A stretch of DNA of 64,000 nucleotides. It comes from Chitinophaga sedimenti (lineage in GTDB: Bacteria; Bacteroidota; Bacteroidia; Chitinophagales; Chitinophagaceae). Of this stretch, positions 20,860-31,097 are shown piece by piece (the stretch's first letter is position 1; every line of letters starts with the position of its first letter). The translations under genes were made by a program, and so were the position numbers. The notes below the pieces were generated by a model. The model was given only the letters and a program-made list of their open reading frames with translations. It made no database searches and had not been told where the DNA came from. The stretch spans positions 2,170,001 through 2,234,000 of the forward strand of contig NZ_JAKUKA010000001.1 in NCBI RefSeq assembly GCF_023156195.1, given 5' to 3'.

Positions 20860-21885
20860 TTACTGCGCCTGTTCGGAAAAGCGCTTATCGGTTATAAAAT
20901 CTTTATCGTTCAGGGTGTTCAGGAAACGGAGCAGCTGGCCGCGTTCTATTGTACTTAACGCAATGCCATTGGGTCTTAGCAGCGGATCGAGCGTAGGCAT
21001 ATCCTGCACTCGCCGGTATAATGGTCCAGCACGGCATCCAGGTTCAGCAGGCGGCCATCGTGCATATAAGGAGCAGTGTACGCCAGGTTGCGCAGGCTTG
21101 GTACCTTAAACCGGTACTTGTCGGCCGGGTTCAGCGTAGCGGTGTAGCGGCCCTCGTCGCCATTGTAACCTATTCCGATGCCGTTGTTGCGGAACGAATG
21201 ATCGGTAAACAATGGCTCTGTATGGCAACTGCTGCATTTATTTTTGAAGATGACATAACCCGCCTGCTCATCGGCCGTAAACACCGGCCCTTGTTTCCGC
21301 ATCACGGAGTCGTATTTCGCATTCGCGCTTACCAACATTACCATGAACTGCGACAGGGCCTTCATCATACGCGGACCGGTGACTTCCGGCGTACCAAAGG
21401 CTTTCTTAAAAAGCCCGGGATACTGCGGATGGGCGCGCAGTTTAGCCAGCACGCCCTCCATCGTTTCGTCCATTTCTACCGGGTTGGTAATGGGCACAAT
21501 GGGTTGCAGTCGAGGTCGAACACCCCACCATCCCACATGAAAGTAGGGCTCCAGGCCAGGTTCATGATGGGGGCGAATTGCGGCTGCCCAGCCGGTCGTC
21601 GATGCCGTGGCTCACATCATGGCCATGGTGGGTGAATGCGGATGTTTGTATGTGGCAATCGCCGCAGGAAATCGTGTTGTTCCGCGACAAACGCGCTTCA
21701 TAAAACAACTTCCTTCCCAGCTCAAACCCGGCCTTTGTGATATCATTATTCTCCAGTTTGTATACCGGCGCAGGGAAGTTGTCCGTCTGCCGGAAGCCGA
21801 GAAAACCGATGATATCGTCCGCCTTACTGCAGCCATAAATGGCCACAGTAAGTATTGCGGTAACGAATAGGGTACGATGTTTCAT
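20860..21885 (-). CDS. di-haem cytochrome c peroxidase / MbnH-like lipoprotein (three frameshifts)
   Basis: Lipobox AIYGCSK, then two haem motifs, SCGDCH (about residue 75) and KCSSCH (about residue 205), with LAWSPTFMWDGG and FKVPSLRNLAYTAPYMHDGR blocks of the CCP/MauG family. One base is missing at 21569-21573, at about 21510 and at 21003-21008. The repaired protein ends at 20860 with RFSEQAQ, about 342 residues. MbnH-type enzymes oxidise a tryptophan in the partner MbnP to kynurenine to build a copper site, and the partner gene lies 5 bases upstream. Confidence 0.85.
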
Positions 21886-21890
21886 AAGCC

Positions 21891-22694
21891 TTAATTCTCG
21901 GTGTGATCGTGTGAAAACATTGCCATGTAATTTTTGCTGACCAGCGTACTGTAGTCGCTGAACATCACGGTAGGATTAGCGGCTATGCTCACCGTGGTGG
22001 CGCCGTTAAAGAGCTTCATCACATCGGTCATAATATGAATGTTCGCTTCCCTGCCGGTACGCACCCTGGCAATACCGCCGGCATTCAGGTCGATGCTGAT
22101 GGTTTTGATATTATTCAAGGTGGGTGCACTGTACCCGCCGAAGCCGCCAATGTGATAACGGTACTTATTTTGTCCGCTCGGGTCCGGTGGCGCGGCGGCA
22201 GACAAACCTTCCATCTTAAAGAAGATGTAACCGCTGTTCCAGCCCCAGTACATGCCATCGTCCATACCGGAAGAAGGATCCAGTACACCGGCACGTTTGC
22301 TGATGTCCATCGTGCTGCGCAAACTATCTACCCCCAGCACAAAAGTGAGGGTGGCATAATCACCTTCCGGCACGCGCATTTTAAGGAACTGCGAAGCAGG
22401 ATCGGCTTCGTTTACCAGGAAGTAACTACTATCCTGCGGCACGACAAACTCCACACCGGCAGTCGTTTTCACGCGGATGTTAGAAATGTAATATTGCAAC
22501 TTTGAAATACTGAATTGCTCGCCGGCTGCATTAGTGTAGGTGCCGGTATTCAGCTGGAGATTTTTATTCCCCACGATATTATCGAACTGGATAGATAAGG
22601 TGGCCTTTTCGCCGGATGGCGCGGGGTCTTCGTTCTTTGAACAAGCCATCAGCGTGGAGGTGATGGCGAACAACACAATAACTGCGTACTTCAT
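21891..22694 (-). CDS. MbnP-like copper-binding lipoprotein
   Basis: 267 residues, lipobox STLMACSK, then the MbnP fold: LSIQFDNIVGNKNLQL, FSISKLQYYISNIRV, a DDGMYWGWNSGYIFFKMEG block with candidate oxidisable tryptophans, and YHIGGFGGY. Family knowledge: MbnP is a periplasmic protein modified by the di-haem enzyme MbnH. ATG 22694 is chosen because the lipoprotein signal begins there. It is the first gene of a three-gene operon. Confidence 0.85.
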   Translation of the reverse strand: MKYAVIVLFAITSTLMACSKNEDPAPSGEKATLSIQFDNIVGNKNLQLNTGTYTNAAGEQFSISKLQYYISNIRVKTTAGVEFVVPQDSSYFLVNEADPASQFLKMRVPEGDYATLTFVLGVDSLRSTMDISKRAGVLDPSSGMDDGMYWGWNSGYIFFKMEGLSAAAPPDPSGQNKYRYHIGGFGGYSAPTLNNIKTISIDLNAGGIARVRTGREANIHIMTDVMKLFNGATTVSIAANPTVMFSDYSTLVSKNYMAMFSHDHTEN

Positions 22695-22888
22695 ATCTTT
22701 TGTCGTTAATAATGAAATGAGTGATAAGGGCAATAGCATGCCCGCCGCGTGCAGGGCACGCGAATAATGCAATGAATAAATGAAAGGTAAACGACTCCTC
22801 TTCGGGCCTAACAGCACCGTTCAGCGCAAAGCACGGCCTGTTCGTCCGGAAACGAAATCAAAAAAGAAAGAAATCAGTAGAGCAATAC

Positions 22889-23265
22889 TTACGCAGCGGG
22901 CGGGTGAAACACGGATTGTGCCTGGTCTACAGGCATGCCGATGGAAATGGGGAGGATATAATTTTTGTCTACTACCTTAAAGGCGGCAGCGATATGATTG
23001 GCAGCCGCGTGAGCGGGATAAAAGATCTCACTTTTGCTCTCCGCTTTACGTTCAGGATTTTCCTGTTCTTTACGCTGCTCGTCCTTCAGCTTTTAGAGAG
23101 CTGACAGTGGCCATTACACTGCAATTGCGGCTTATCCCTGTTTTCACAAAGATTTTGGGCGATGTAAGACTGATTGATGTAAAACGCCGCAGTGACCACA
23201 TAACGGCTGAACATCTGGGTGCACCAGATGAGCAGGAGAAATACCGTTATACATTGTCTGATCAT
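22889..23265 (-). CDS. small conserved protein with cysteine-pair motif (one frameshift)
   Basis: The repaired product of about 125 residues reads MIRQCITVFLLLIWCTQMFS (signal or membrane helix), then NQSYIAQNLCENRDKPQLQC, NGHCQLSKKLKDEQ and a charged linker ending near DQAQSVFHPPAA. One T is missing on the plus strand at 23091-23094. Short proteins with YIAxxLCENRDKPxLxCxGxC are common beside TonB receptors and metal genes in Bacteroidota, with unknown function. The three cysteines hint at metal binding. It is divergent to the receptor gene. Confidence 0.7.
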
Positions 23266-23394
23266 ATGTGATAGCGTTTCGGCAGCGAAATTACTGTAAA
23301 ATGTCAGTTTTAAACGGATGCAAGCAACAAATATTTACGGGGAAGTAAAATGATATAAGTCAGGTTCCTGCTTTTATTATCGTTTCCCGGTTGT

Positions 23395-23402
23395 TATATT
23401 TG
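23395..23402 (+). promoter_or_regulatory. -7 box of the TonB receptor gene
   Basis: TATATTTG is a perfect TAnnTTTG match 36 bases before the ATG at 23439. Confidence 0.7.
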
Positions 23403-23438
23403 CCGCCAGCGCAGAAACAACACTTCTATCAACAACTT

Positions 23439-25802
23439 ATGCGAATTTCATTTTTATTGCTCCTCCTGCTGAGCATCATGGCGCCATCGTTTGCCCAACA
23501 ACCAAACGGCGCGCTTACAGGAACTATCGTATCTTACCAGGAAGAGGCCCTTGCCGGCGTCACTGTACGACTGCAAAACACCAACCATGCTGCTGCCACT
23601 AATACGGCAGGACACTTCATCATCCGTAACATCCCGGCCGGCACGTACACCGTCATCGTATCCAGCGTGGGTTACTCCGCCCAACGACAAAATATCCGCA
23701 TCGAGGCCGGCAAAACCGCTTCGCTGAACGTACAGTTATCGGAGGACCAGCAACGCCTGGTAGACGTGGTGATTACCGGCAAACAAAATAACTACCGCCA
23801 GCCATTATCTTCCATTGGCACCCGTACCGATGCCCCGTTAATCGAAACGCCACAATCGGCGCAGGTGCTCGGTCAGCAGGTGATCAAAGACCGGCAGGCG
23901 GTTACGCTAAATGAGATGACGCCACTCATGACGGGTGTAAAGCCCAACAACGGCATGGGCGCTTACACCCTGCGCGGCTTTACCGGTTATAACCATTTCG
24001 ACGGCAGCTTTATCAGCTTTAACGGCATCCGCGGCAACCTGTACCAGTGGAGCCAGGCGCCGCTATTATACAATATCGAAAAGATAGAAGTATTGCGCGG
24101 TCCCGCATCTGTATTGTACAGCGAGGGTATCCCGGGTGGCATGATCAACTTTGTGACGCTGAAGCCGCTGGTCGAAAATCACTTCTCTTTTGACGCCAGT
24201 TACGGCAGCTGGAACTTCATGCGCTTTGCAGCAGATGCCACGGGCGCTATTACGAAAGATAAAAAGCTGTTATACCGCCTTATTGCCGGCTACGACCGCA
24301 GCAACAGCTTCCGTGACCAGCAGAAAACAGAAAACTTCTTCATCGCCCCTTCCCTCACCTACCGCTTTTCGCCTAAAACAGCACTGGCTTTGGAAGTGAA
24401 TTATGCGAAACAAAATACAGTGCACCAATACGACCGCGGCGCGTTTGTAAAAGCGCTGCCCGACGGCACGTACGATTTCGATTACTACCCCGATAACCTG
24501 ACGGTGCAAAGTCCGACCGACTTTGGCCACACCAACAATACTTCGGCCAGCCTGGTATTTAACCATCGCATAAATAATAACCTATCGTTCACGATCGCCC
24601 AACGCGCGATCGATAGCCGCATGCACTTCGCCGACCATGGCGTAAGCGGCGCGATCCGCAATGACTCTATCAGTCGCAGTTACCAAATATGGGACTATGC
24701 CCAATTCAGCTGGCAAACAACGGCATACGCGAATTACAAAATAAACACCGGCGGCATCAAACATAACATCCTTGCAGGTATCGACTATAACAATTACGGC
24801 TGGTCCAAAAACGACTACCGTAACTCACCGAGCACCCGTATCTATATACTGAAACCAGATTACAGTAATGATGTACCTGCTGCCGATCCGGCCGTTGATT
24901 ATTACGATGACAACAAGCAAAACAACCAGTTACTGGGCGGTTACCTCCAGGACCAGGTAAGCATCGGCGAAAAGCTGAAAGTGTTATTATCGATCCGTTA
25001 CGACGATTTCCGCATGAAGCAAACCCCTTTATCCGACCGCGACGACCTGCAGGGCGACACCTCCGATGCACATGCATGGATGCCGCGCGTAGGCGCCGTG
25101 TATATGATACAGCCGAACATCTCCGTGTATGGCACTTACAACAAATCGTTCAACCCGCAGCGCTCGAACTCCGCCGGTTCCGGTGGCCCTTTCCCGCCGC
25201 GGGCTTCCACGCAGTTTGAAGTGGGTTATAAAGGCGATTTCTTCCGGGAGGCGCTATCGACCACGGTAGCATTGTATACCATCAAATACAGTAACATCCT
25301 TGCGGCCGATCCTACGCCGGAAAACCCGAACAGGCAATCCGTGGTGGACGGCACCCGCAGCCGTGGCGTGGAACTTACCGTACAGGGTAACATTAAAGAC
25401 CTGAGCATTATTGCCGGTTATGCCTACAATGAACACCGGCTGACGTCCGACAATACGATCGGCAAAAAGAACTTCCGCTATGCCAATGCCCCCGATCACA
25501 TCGCGAATGCATGGTTGAAGTATAATTTCTCCCGCACGCGTTTAAAAGGGCTGGGTATCGGTTTTGGCGGCCGTTATGTAAGCGACCAGGTGGGCAATCT
25601 CGCCACACAAAATTTTGTGATCCCGGCATCCTTTGTACTGGACGCCGCCATCAATTACAAAATTGGCCGTTTTAACCTGCAGGCCAACATTAACAACATC
25701 ACTAACACCCGTTACTTTAACGGTGGCCTTTCGCGCGTAACCATCGCGTCACTGGGCAATCCGTTCAACTTCCGGACAGGCATCACTTACAGCATCAACT
25801 AA
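23439..25802 (+). CDS. TonB-dependent receptor, siderophore (FhuA/FhuE) type
   Basis: 787 residues and intact. A signal peptide is followed by a CarboxypepD_reg-like domain (GTIVSYQEEALAGVTVRLQNT... about 20-105) and a plug (VVITGKQNNYRQPLSSIGTRTDAPLIETPQS, ITPLMTG-like LMTGVKPNNGMGAYTLRGF, RGPASVLYSEGIPGGMINF). A barrel with FhuE-like RVGAVYMIQPNISVYGTYNKSF and the terminal NPFNFRTGITYSIN follows. It imports a metal chelate across the outer membrane. The DUF4198 gene 5 bases downstream and the MbnP/MbnH set upstream favour a metal other than, or besides, iron. Confidence 0.92.
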   Translation: MRISFLLLLLLSIMAPSFAQQPNGALTGTIVSYQEEALAGVTVRLQNTNHAAATNTAGHFIIRNIPAGTYTVIVSSVGYSAQRQNIRIEAGKTASLNVQLSEDQQRLVDVVITGKQNNYRQPLSSIGTRTDAPLIETPQSAQVLGQQVIKDRQAVTLNEMTPLMTGVKPNNGMGAYTLRGFTGYNHFDGSFISFNGIRGNLYQWSQAPLLYNIEKIEVLRGPASVLYSEGIPGGMINFVTLKPLVENHFSFDASYGSWNFMRFAADATGAITKDKKLLYRLIAGYDRSNSFRDQQKTENFFIAPSLTYRFSPKTALALEVNYAKQNTVHQYDRGAFVKALPDGTYDFDYYPDNLTVQSPTDFGHTNNTSASLVFNHRINNNLSFTIAQRAIDSRMHFADHGVSGAIRNDSISRSYQIWDYAQFSWQTTAYANYKINTGGIKHNILAGIDYNNYGWSKNDYRNSPSTRIYILKPDYSNDVPAADPAVDYYDDNKQNNQLLGGYLQDQVSIGEKLKVLLSIRYDDFRMKQTPLSDRDDLQGDTSDAHAWMPRVGAVYMIQPNISVYGTYNKSFNPQRSNSAGSGGPFPPRASTQFEVGYKGDFFREALSTTVALYTIKYSNILAADPTPENPNRQSVVDGTRSRGVELTVQGNIKDLSIIAGYAYNEHRLTSDNTIGKKNFRYANAPDHIANAWLKYNFSRTRLKGLGIGFGGRYVSDQVGNLATQNFVIPASFVLDAAINYKIGRFNLQANINNITNTRYFNGGLSRVTIASLGNPFNFRTGITYSIN

Positions 25803-25807
25803 CCAAT

Positions 25808-26604
25808 ATGAGAAAGATTACCTTACTGGCCGCCATCATCTGTATCAGCGCTGCGGCATTCGCGCACGAATTCTGGCTGCAGCCGCTGAAGTTCTGGCTG
25901 AAAACCAATGAAGCGACCAACATCAGCATCCTGGTGGGCGAAGATTACCAGGGCGAAAAGTCGGATTGGTCTAAATACAAGATCCAGCAACTGAAACACT
26001 ATTCCAAAACCGGTGTGGAAGACTATACCAGCCACCTTTCGGCTGCCGACAAATCCATTATTGAAGCGCGCTTTCCGAAAGCCGGCAATCACCTGATCGC
26101 CTTTAACAACTCGAACAAGTTTATTGAGCTGGAAGCGGCAAAATTCAACGAATACCTGGAAACCGAAGGACTGGGTTACATTGCAGCCCTTCGCAAAGAA
26201 AAAGGCATCAGCGACAAACCGGGTCGCGAAGTATATCAACGTTGCGTGAAAACATTGTTTAAAGTAGGCGGTAAAACGGACAGCACGTTTAAGATCAACA
26301 CCGGCATGCGCCTCGAACTGATTCCCCGGCAGAACCCCTATACCATTAAGGATGGCGAAACCATTACCATGCAGGTACTGTTCGACAACCAACCGGTCAA
26401 AGGCGCGCTGGTACTGGCCTGGAATGTGGTGAACGAAAAACAGCGGTAACGAAATATACCAGTAATGAGGCCGGCGAGGTCACATTCCCCGTTACATTAA
26501 CCGGCCGCTGGATGATCAGCAGCGTGCACATGGTACCCCATACTAACGCGGAAGAGGCTGACTGGCAGAGCTATTGGGGCAGTTATACCTTTGGATACTA
26601 TTAA
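25808..26604 (+). CDS. DUF4198 periplasmic protein (one frameshift)
   Basis: Signal peptide (ITLLAAIICISAAAFA), then the DUF4198 start HEFWLQPLKFWL, GEDYQGEKSDW, and an Ig-like C-terminal domain (PVKGALVLAWNVVNEK...). As read it stops at 26449. One A added at 26436-26440 gives EKTAVTKYTSNEAGEVTF... and the ending SYWGSYTFGYY. About 265 residues. DUF4198 resembles the nickel/cobalt-uptake periplasmic component NikM/CbiK and accompanies TonB receptors. It is presumably cotranscribed with the receptor. Confidence 0.85.
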
Positions 26605-26625
26605 ACGATTTGAAAGTTGCTACCA

Positions 26626-26657
26626 AAGCGGCGGTTGAAAAGACCCGCCGCTTTTTT
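26626..26657 (+). terminator. intrinsic terminator after DUF4198
   Basis: AAGCGGCGG (26626-26634) pairs with CCGCCGCTT (26645-26653), followed by a run of T to 26657. Confidence 0.9.
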
Positions 26658-26726
26658 ATGCCGGCAAATTCGCCTACCTTAGCGGCTGCTGGTCCGGGCG
26701 TATCCCGGACTTTTATAACCCCGCGT

Positions 26727-27977
26727 ATGAACGAAGAGATAGAAACAAACCTGGCCGCCGAGGTGGCCAGTGTGCAGGAAATTGACATTATACCGGCAAT
26801 ACTTGAAATAGTGTGCAAGGCCACGGGCCTGCGCTTTTCAGCAGTGGCCCGTGTTACGGAAGACCGCTGGATAGCCTGCGCCGTACGTGATGAAATAGCA
26901 TTTGGCCTGCTACCCGGCGGCGAACTGGAAATTCGCTCCACGATCTGTAACGAGATCCGCGACCACGGACAACCGGTTGTGATCGATAATGTTTCGGAGG
27001 ACGCCGATTTCTGCAACCACCATACGCCTAAACAATACGGCTTTCAAAGCTACATCTCCATTCCCATTTTCCGGAAGAACGGGGCTTTCTTTGGCACCCT
27101 TTGCGCGCTCGACCCGCTTCCCATGCCGTTGAAGTCCACGAAAATGGAAACGTTGTTCACACTGTTTGCCGACCTGATATCGTACCACACGGATACGCAG
27201 GATCGTGTACGACAGAAAAATGCCATGCTGCAAATCGTACAGCACAAACTGGACGATTCCCTGGATGATATCCGGCAACTGAACAAGATTAGCAACCACG
27301 CTTTGCAGGAGCCGTTGCGCAAGTTGATGTTTTATTCGGATATGTTACTCACCGATCAGTCGGCCTCCGAAGAAACCAGGCAGTTCGCCCGCAAAATCAA
27401 CTCGCTGGCTAACAACTTCGCCACCATGATCCGGGAGTTAGCACACTATTCAATGCTTGGCGGCACAATAACCGACTTTAACAGCGTAGACCTGAATACG
27501 GTACTTGCCGCCGCCTTACATCGTTTACAACCGAACATACAGGCGAAAAAAGCCATCATTTATACAGATGTGCTGCCTACCGTTCCCGGTATTGCGCCGC
27601 AGCTGAACCAGCTTTTTACTACCTGATCGATAACGCCATCCGTTTCTCCACCGCTGATCAGCCGCCGATCCTACATATCTCCGTTGAGGCGGTGACCGAA
27701 GCCGACAAGCTCCGCCCCGAGGCTCTACCCAACAGCTATTGTAAGATTAGTATACAGGATAACGGCATTGGCATGAATGCCAAATATCTTCACCAGATAT
27801 TCGACCTTTTTCTACCTTAAACCCGCGTGAACAGTTTCCCGGCATAGGCATGGGGCTGTCGCAGGCGGCGAAAAAAAGATCATGCGTAATCACAATGGTA
27901 TGATTACAGTAGTTTCTACGGAGGGTAAGGGATCCACCTTTTCTCTTATTTTCCCGGTAGATAGTTTACAGAACTAA
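26727..27977 (+). CDS. GAF-domain sensor histidine kinase (three frameshifts)
   Basis: A cytosolic kinase without membrane segments. A GAF domain (about residues 10-155: ICNEIRDHGQPVVIDNV, GFQSYISIPIF, FGTLCALDP) precedes a HisKA-like helix with SNHALQEPLRKL as H box. The ATPase domain has YYLIDNAIRFS (N box), IQDNGIGMN (G1), GIGMGLSQA and GKGSTFSLIFP. One base is missing at the T run 27613-27617, at the T run in CTTTTTC near 27810, and at the A run 27871-27877. No response regulator is adjacent. About 417 residues. Confidence 0.85.
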
Positions 27978-28051
27978 AATGTAGGTGGAGGGGCGTTGAG
28001 AGCTGCGTGCAGGGGTCGGTCAGCATGCATATAAGCCAGTTGTAGCCTCCA

Positions 28052-28177
28052 TCAAATGCCGCTACCCACTATTTCCACCAGATCCTTCGAGGTATCTATT
28101 TTGACAAACAAAGCCCAGGCATACTTTTTATCAACGATACAATACTCGCGCAACGATTCTATTGATGACAGATACAT
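28052..28177 (-). CDS. possible small protein or gene remnant, 41 residues
   Basis: On the minus strand a 41-codon frame begins MYLSSIESLREY and ends KDLVEIVGSGI. It can be read further upstream in frame to about 28235 without an ATG. It looks more protein-like than the overlapping plus-strand frame but I do not recognise it. It is the only coding candidate in the roughly 400-base gap 27978-28393, and may be a decayed gene. Confidence 0.25.
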   Translation of the reverse strand: MYLSSIESLREYCIVDKKYAWALFVKIDTSKDLVEIVGSGI

Positions 28178-28278
28178 TGCTTTCCTCAATGCGGGGAATT
28201 TACAATCATATACACGAAGGTTTCCGGTCGCCGGAACTTATTAAGTCGATTTTTTCCTTCCAATACATAGATGTAATT

Positions 28279-28317
28279 ATCCAGGTTTGAAATCCTTAAC
28301 CACCGATTTGACTATTT
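28279..28317 (+). repeat. intergenic repeat copy 1 (pairs with 45742-45780)
   Basis: A stretch beginning ATCCAGGTTTGAAATCCTTA is about 85% identical to one beginning ATCCAGGTTTGAAAACCTTA at 45742. Both lie in the same orientation about 60-115 bases ahead of a plus-strand gene start. Confidence 0.6.
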
Positions 28318-28362
28318 TCCCCCTTACTCCCGGTTGAAAACTTTTTTCAAAAAACTAACATC

Positions 28363-28381
28363 TTTAGCTAATATTGCTAAA
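28363..28381. promoter_or_regulatory. operator overlapping the umuDC -7 box
   Basis: TTTAGC (28363-28368) and GCTAAA (28376-28381) form a perfect inverted repeat around TAATATT. A -7-like TAATATTG (28369-28376) lies inside it, 17 bases before the umuD ATG, so a bound dimer would block transcription. It is a candidate SOS-type operator. Confidence 0.6.
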
Positions 28382-28393
28382 TAAATTAGTTTT

Positions 28394-28846
28394 ATGAGTG
28401 AGAATGAAAAAGTGCGTACTGTACATCTGTACAGCATAAAAGACACGCCCTGCACTGTAACCGCCCTTAACACAAAGGTAAAAGCCGGCTTCCCTTCACC
28501 GGCTGCTGACTACCTCGAAGAAGACATCAACCTTGCGGAGCATCTGCGCCTTACGTCACCCAATATGTACCTTATGCAGGTCGATGGGGACTCCATGGCG
28601 GACGCCTACCTGCCGCACGGTTCCTACATCGTGGTAGAAAGAGGACGAAAGGCGCATTCACAGGAAATAGTTGTTGCCGTGTACAATGGCGGCTTTACCG
28701 TAAAACGATTTGTGAAATCGGCCTCCGGTTACCTGCTGTACTCCGCAAATGCGATGTATGAACCCATTGTAGTGAAAGGAGATGACGAACTGGAAATATG
28801 GGGCGTTGTAACACGCGTCATCATTGACCCGAACCGTGGTGTATGA
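28394..28846 (+). CDS. umuD: UmuD-like S24 autoprotease subunit of DNA polymerase V
   Basis: 150 residues. The cleavage region [11 protein letters not shown] (A-G bond near residue 32) precedes the S24 catalytic serine in [10 protein letters not shown] (about residue 67) and the lysine in FTVKRF (about residue 105). RecA filaments are expected to trigger self-cleavage, and the processed form joins UmuC for lesion bypass. It ends four bases inside umuC (ATGA). There is no N-terminal DNA-binding domain, so this is UmuD rather than LexA. Confidence 0.92.
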   Translation: MSENEKVRTVHLYSIKDTPCTVTALNTKVKAGFPSPAADYLEEDINLAEHLRLTSPNMYLMQVDGDSMADAYLPHGSYIVVERGRKAHSQEIVVAVYNGGFTVKRFVKSASGYLLYSANAMYEPIVVKGDDELEIWGVVTRVIIDPNRGV

Positions 28847-30105
28847 TTGCCCTTGTAGACTGCAATAACTTCTACGCCAGTTGCGAACGACTGTTCGATC
28901 CACGCTTAAAAGGGAAACCAGTAGTGGTGCTCAGCAATAACGACGGATGTGTGATCGCACGGTCTGACGAAGCCAAAGCGCTCGGTATAGAAATGGGGAC
29001 ACCAGCATTCCAGGTGGAAACCTTACTCGTTACCCATGGCGTGGAGGTATTTTCCAGCAATTATACACTATACGGCAGCCTTTCTAACAGGGTGATGCGG
29101 GTGCTCGGGGAATTTACGCCATCTGTGGAACTCTACAGTATCGACGAAGCCTTCCTGGATTTCTCAGGATTTAGGCATTTCGATCTCTACCAGGTCGGGC
29201 AACAGATCAGGCATCGTGCAAAAGCCGTGGGTATCCCTGTATCCGTAGGCATGGCTCCTACCAAGACCCTTGCAAAGATGGCCAACCGTTATGCGAAAAA
29301 ACATCAACGGGAAATGGGCGTCCATGTACTGGACAGCCAGCTATTAGTGGATGAGGCATTACGGGCCACCGAGATTGGCGATGTGTGGGGCATTGGAAAA
29401 CAATACCGTCACCTCTTGTTTAAACAGGGAATTGCCACGGCATACGACTTCACCCGATTACCGGAGGCCTGGGTACTTAAGAATATGACCGTCGTCGGTC
29501 AGCGCATGTGGCGCGAGTTGCACGGGATTCCCTGCATCGACTTGGAAGAACTGCCAGCGGATAAGAAGAATATCAGCGTGTCCCGCTCGTTCCCAGAGCT
29601 ACTGACTGAAAAGTCAATCATCCGGGAAGCATTATCTAACTACACAGTAATGGCCGCTAAAAAACTGCGGGCGCAGGAAAGTTGCACACGCACCATGTCC
29701 GTCTTCCTTCAAACCAACAACTTCCGTACAAAGGATCCGCAGTATTTTAAGTCTGTGAACGTCCAACTACCAGTGCCTACCAGCAATACGGCGGAGCTGC
29801 TCCACTACGCCGCTTATGGGTTGGACAGGATATGGCGGGATGGATATCGCTTCAAAAAAGTGGGGGTTATTTTACACGACCTGCAACCGGGCAACCAGGT
29901 GCAGGCAGGATTGTTCGATAACGCGGACCGGCCTAAATCCGATACGTTGATGAAGGCCTTGGACCTGATCAATAGTAGATTTGGCGGAAAGCAGGTGGTA
30001 AAGTTTGCGGCCCAAGGCACCAGCAGAAAGTGGAAATTAAAGCAGGAACGCCTTTCGCCGTTTTATACTACGCGTATCAGCGACGTATTAAAAATTACGA
30101 TATAG
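28843..30105 (+). CDS. umuC: UmuC-type Y-family DNA polymerase (error-prone translesion)
   Basis: 420 residues and intact. Family motifs: [16 protein letters not shown] (first acidic residue), [26 protein letters not shown] (catalytic DE), [19 protein letters not shown], the helix-hairpin region [15 protein letters not shown], and a little-finger domain to the end. It forms polymerase V with the overlapping UmuD gene product. SOS control is inferred from the palindrome ahead of umuD. Confidence 0.95.
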   Translation: MIALVDCNNFYASCERLFDPRLKGKPVVVLSNNDGCVIARSDEAKALGIEMGTPAFQVETLLVTHGVEVFSSNYTLYGSLSNRVMRVLGEFTPSVELYSIDEAFLDFSGFRHFDLYQVGQQIRHRAKAVGIPVSVGMAPTKTLAKMANRYAKKHQREMGVHVLDSQLLVDEALRATEIGDVWGIGKQYRHLLFKQGIATAYDFTRLPEAWVLKNMTVVGQRMWRELHGIPCIDLEELPADKKNISVSRSFPELLTEKSIIREALSNYTVMAAKKLRAQESCTRTMSVFLQTNNFRTKDPQYFKSVNVQLPVPTSNTAELLHYAAYGLDRIWRDGYRFKKVGVILHDLQPGNQVQAGLFDNADRPKSDTLMKALDLINSRFGGKQVVKFAAQGTSRKWKLKQERLSPFYTTRISDVLKITI

Positions 30106-30108
30106 TGG

Positions 30109-30880
30109 CTACTTCAGCGTGATCCATGCCGGTGCATGATCACTGGCCCCCTCCCATCCACGAACGTGCGCATCCACGCCCCCTTTCTTCAACCGCTCCA
30201 CCAAATGCGGACTCAATAAAAAATGATCGAGGCGAAGACCGGCATTGCGCTCATAAGCGTGCCGTAAATAGTCCCAAAAGGTATAAATGCGCTTATCCGG
30301 ATACAAATAGCGGAGCGCGTCTGTCCAGCCCTGTTTCAGCAGCCGTGCATACGCGCTCCGCGATTCCTTTCGAAAAAGCGCATTGTCAATATACTTTTCC
30401 GGTTTGTACACATCAAGCTCGGTAGGCATCACATTGAAGTCTCCCACCAGCATAACAGGCACATCGTAAGCCTGTAGCTTCTTTGCGTGCGCCGCCAACC
30501 TTTTAAACCATTTTAGTTTATACTGGAACTTATCACCGGGATAGGGATTTCCATTCGGCAGATATAAGCAGGCAACCACCATTTGCCCAACGATCGCTTC
30601 AATATAACGACTGTGCATATCACTAGGATCACCGGGTAAAGCGCGCCTCACTTCCGGATAGCTAAGCCACGGGAGAGGATAGCTACGCCATTCCAACTTT
30701 TCTGGCCATGCCAGATGGCGGAATAACCCGCCTCAGCAAGCGCCGACTCGGGAAAACGGGTGCCGGTGTTTTGATCTCTTGCAAACATACAATATCCGGC
30801 TTCGTGTCCTTCAGCCACTGCAACAATAACGGCAACCGGCCATTAATCCCATTTATGTTATACGTTGCTACTTTCAACAT
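30109..30880 (-). CDS. xth: exodeoxyribonuclease III / AP endonuclease (two frameshifts)
   Basis: About 257 residues after repair. It starts LKVATYNINGINGRL (metal-site Asn), DIVCLQEIKT (catalytic Glu), then SRYIEAIV, VGDFNVMPTELDVY and the closing GASDHAPAWITL (catalytic Asp-His). One base is missing at 30750-30752 and one at 30667-30668 (plus-strand coordinates). It acts on abasic sites and 3' ends. It is convergent with umuC, with a 3-base gap, giving a small DNA-repair group. Confidence 0.92.
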
Positions 30881-31097
30881 CAAGTATTGCTCTTTCTTGA
30901 TTAAGATCAAAATCTGCACCATTATCCTGCCGATTCGACGGCTGATAAAAGATGAAGGGCAGCCGCCGTCCTCCCTCCACACTCCGGAGTATGAAGAACA
31001 GGACTAGCGGCTCCCTTCTATATATTGAATAGAAAGACAACGCCCACTTTTTTAACCAATATGTCAAAGAACTAACTACAGTACGTTCAGGGATCTT

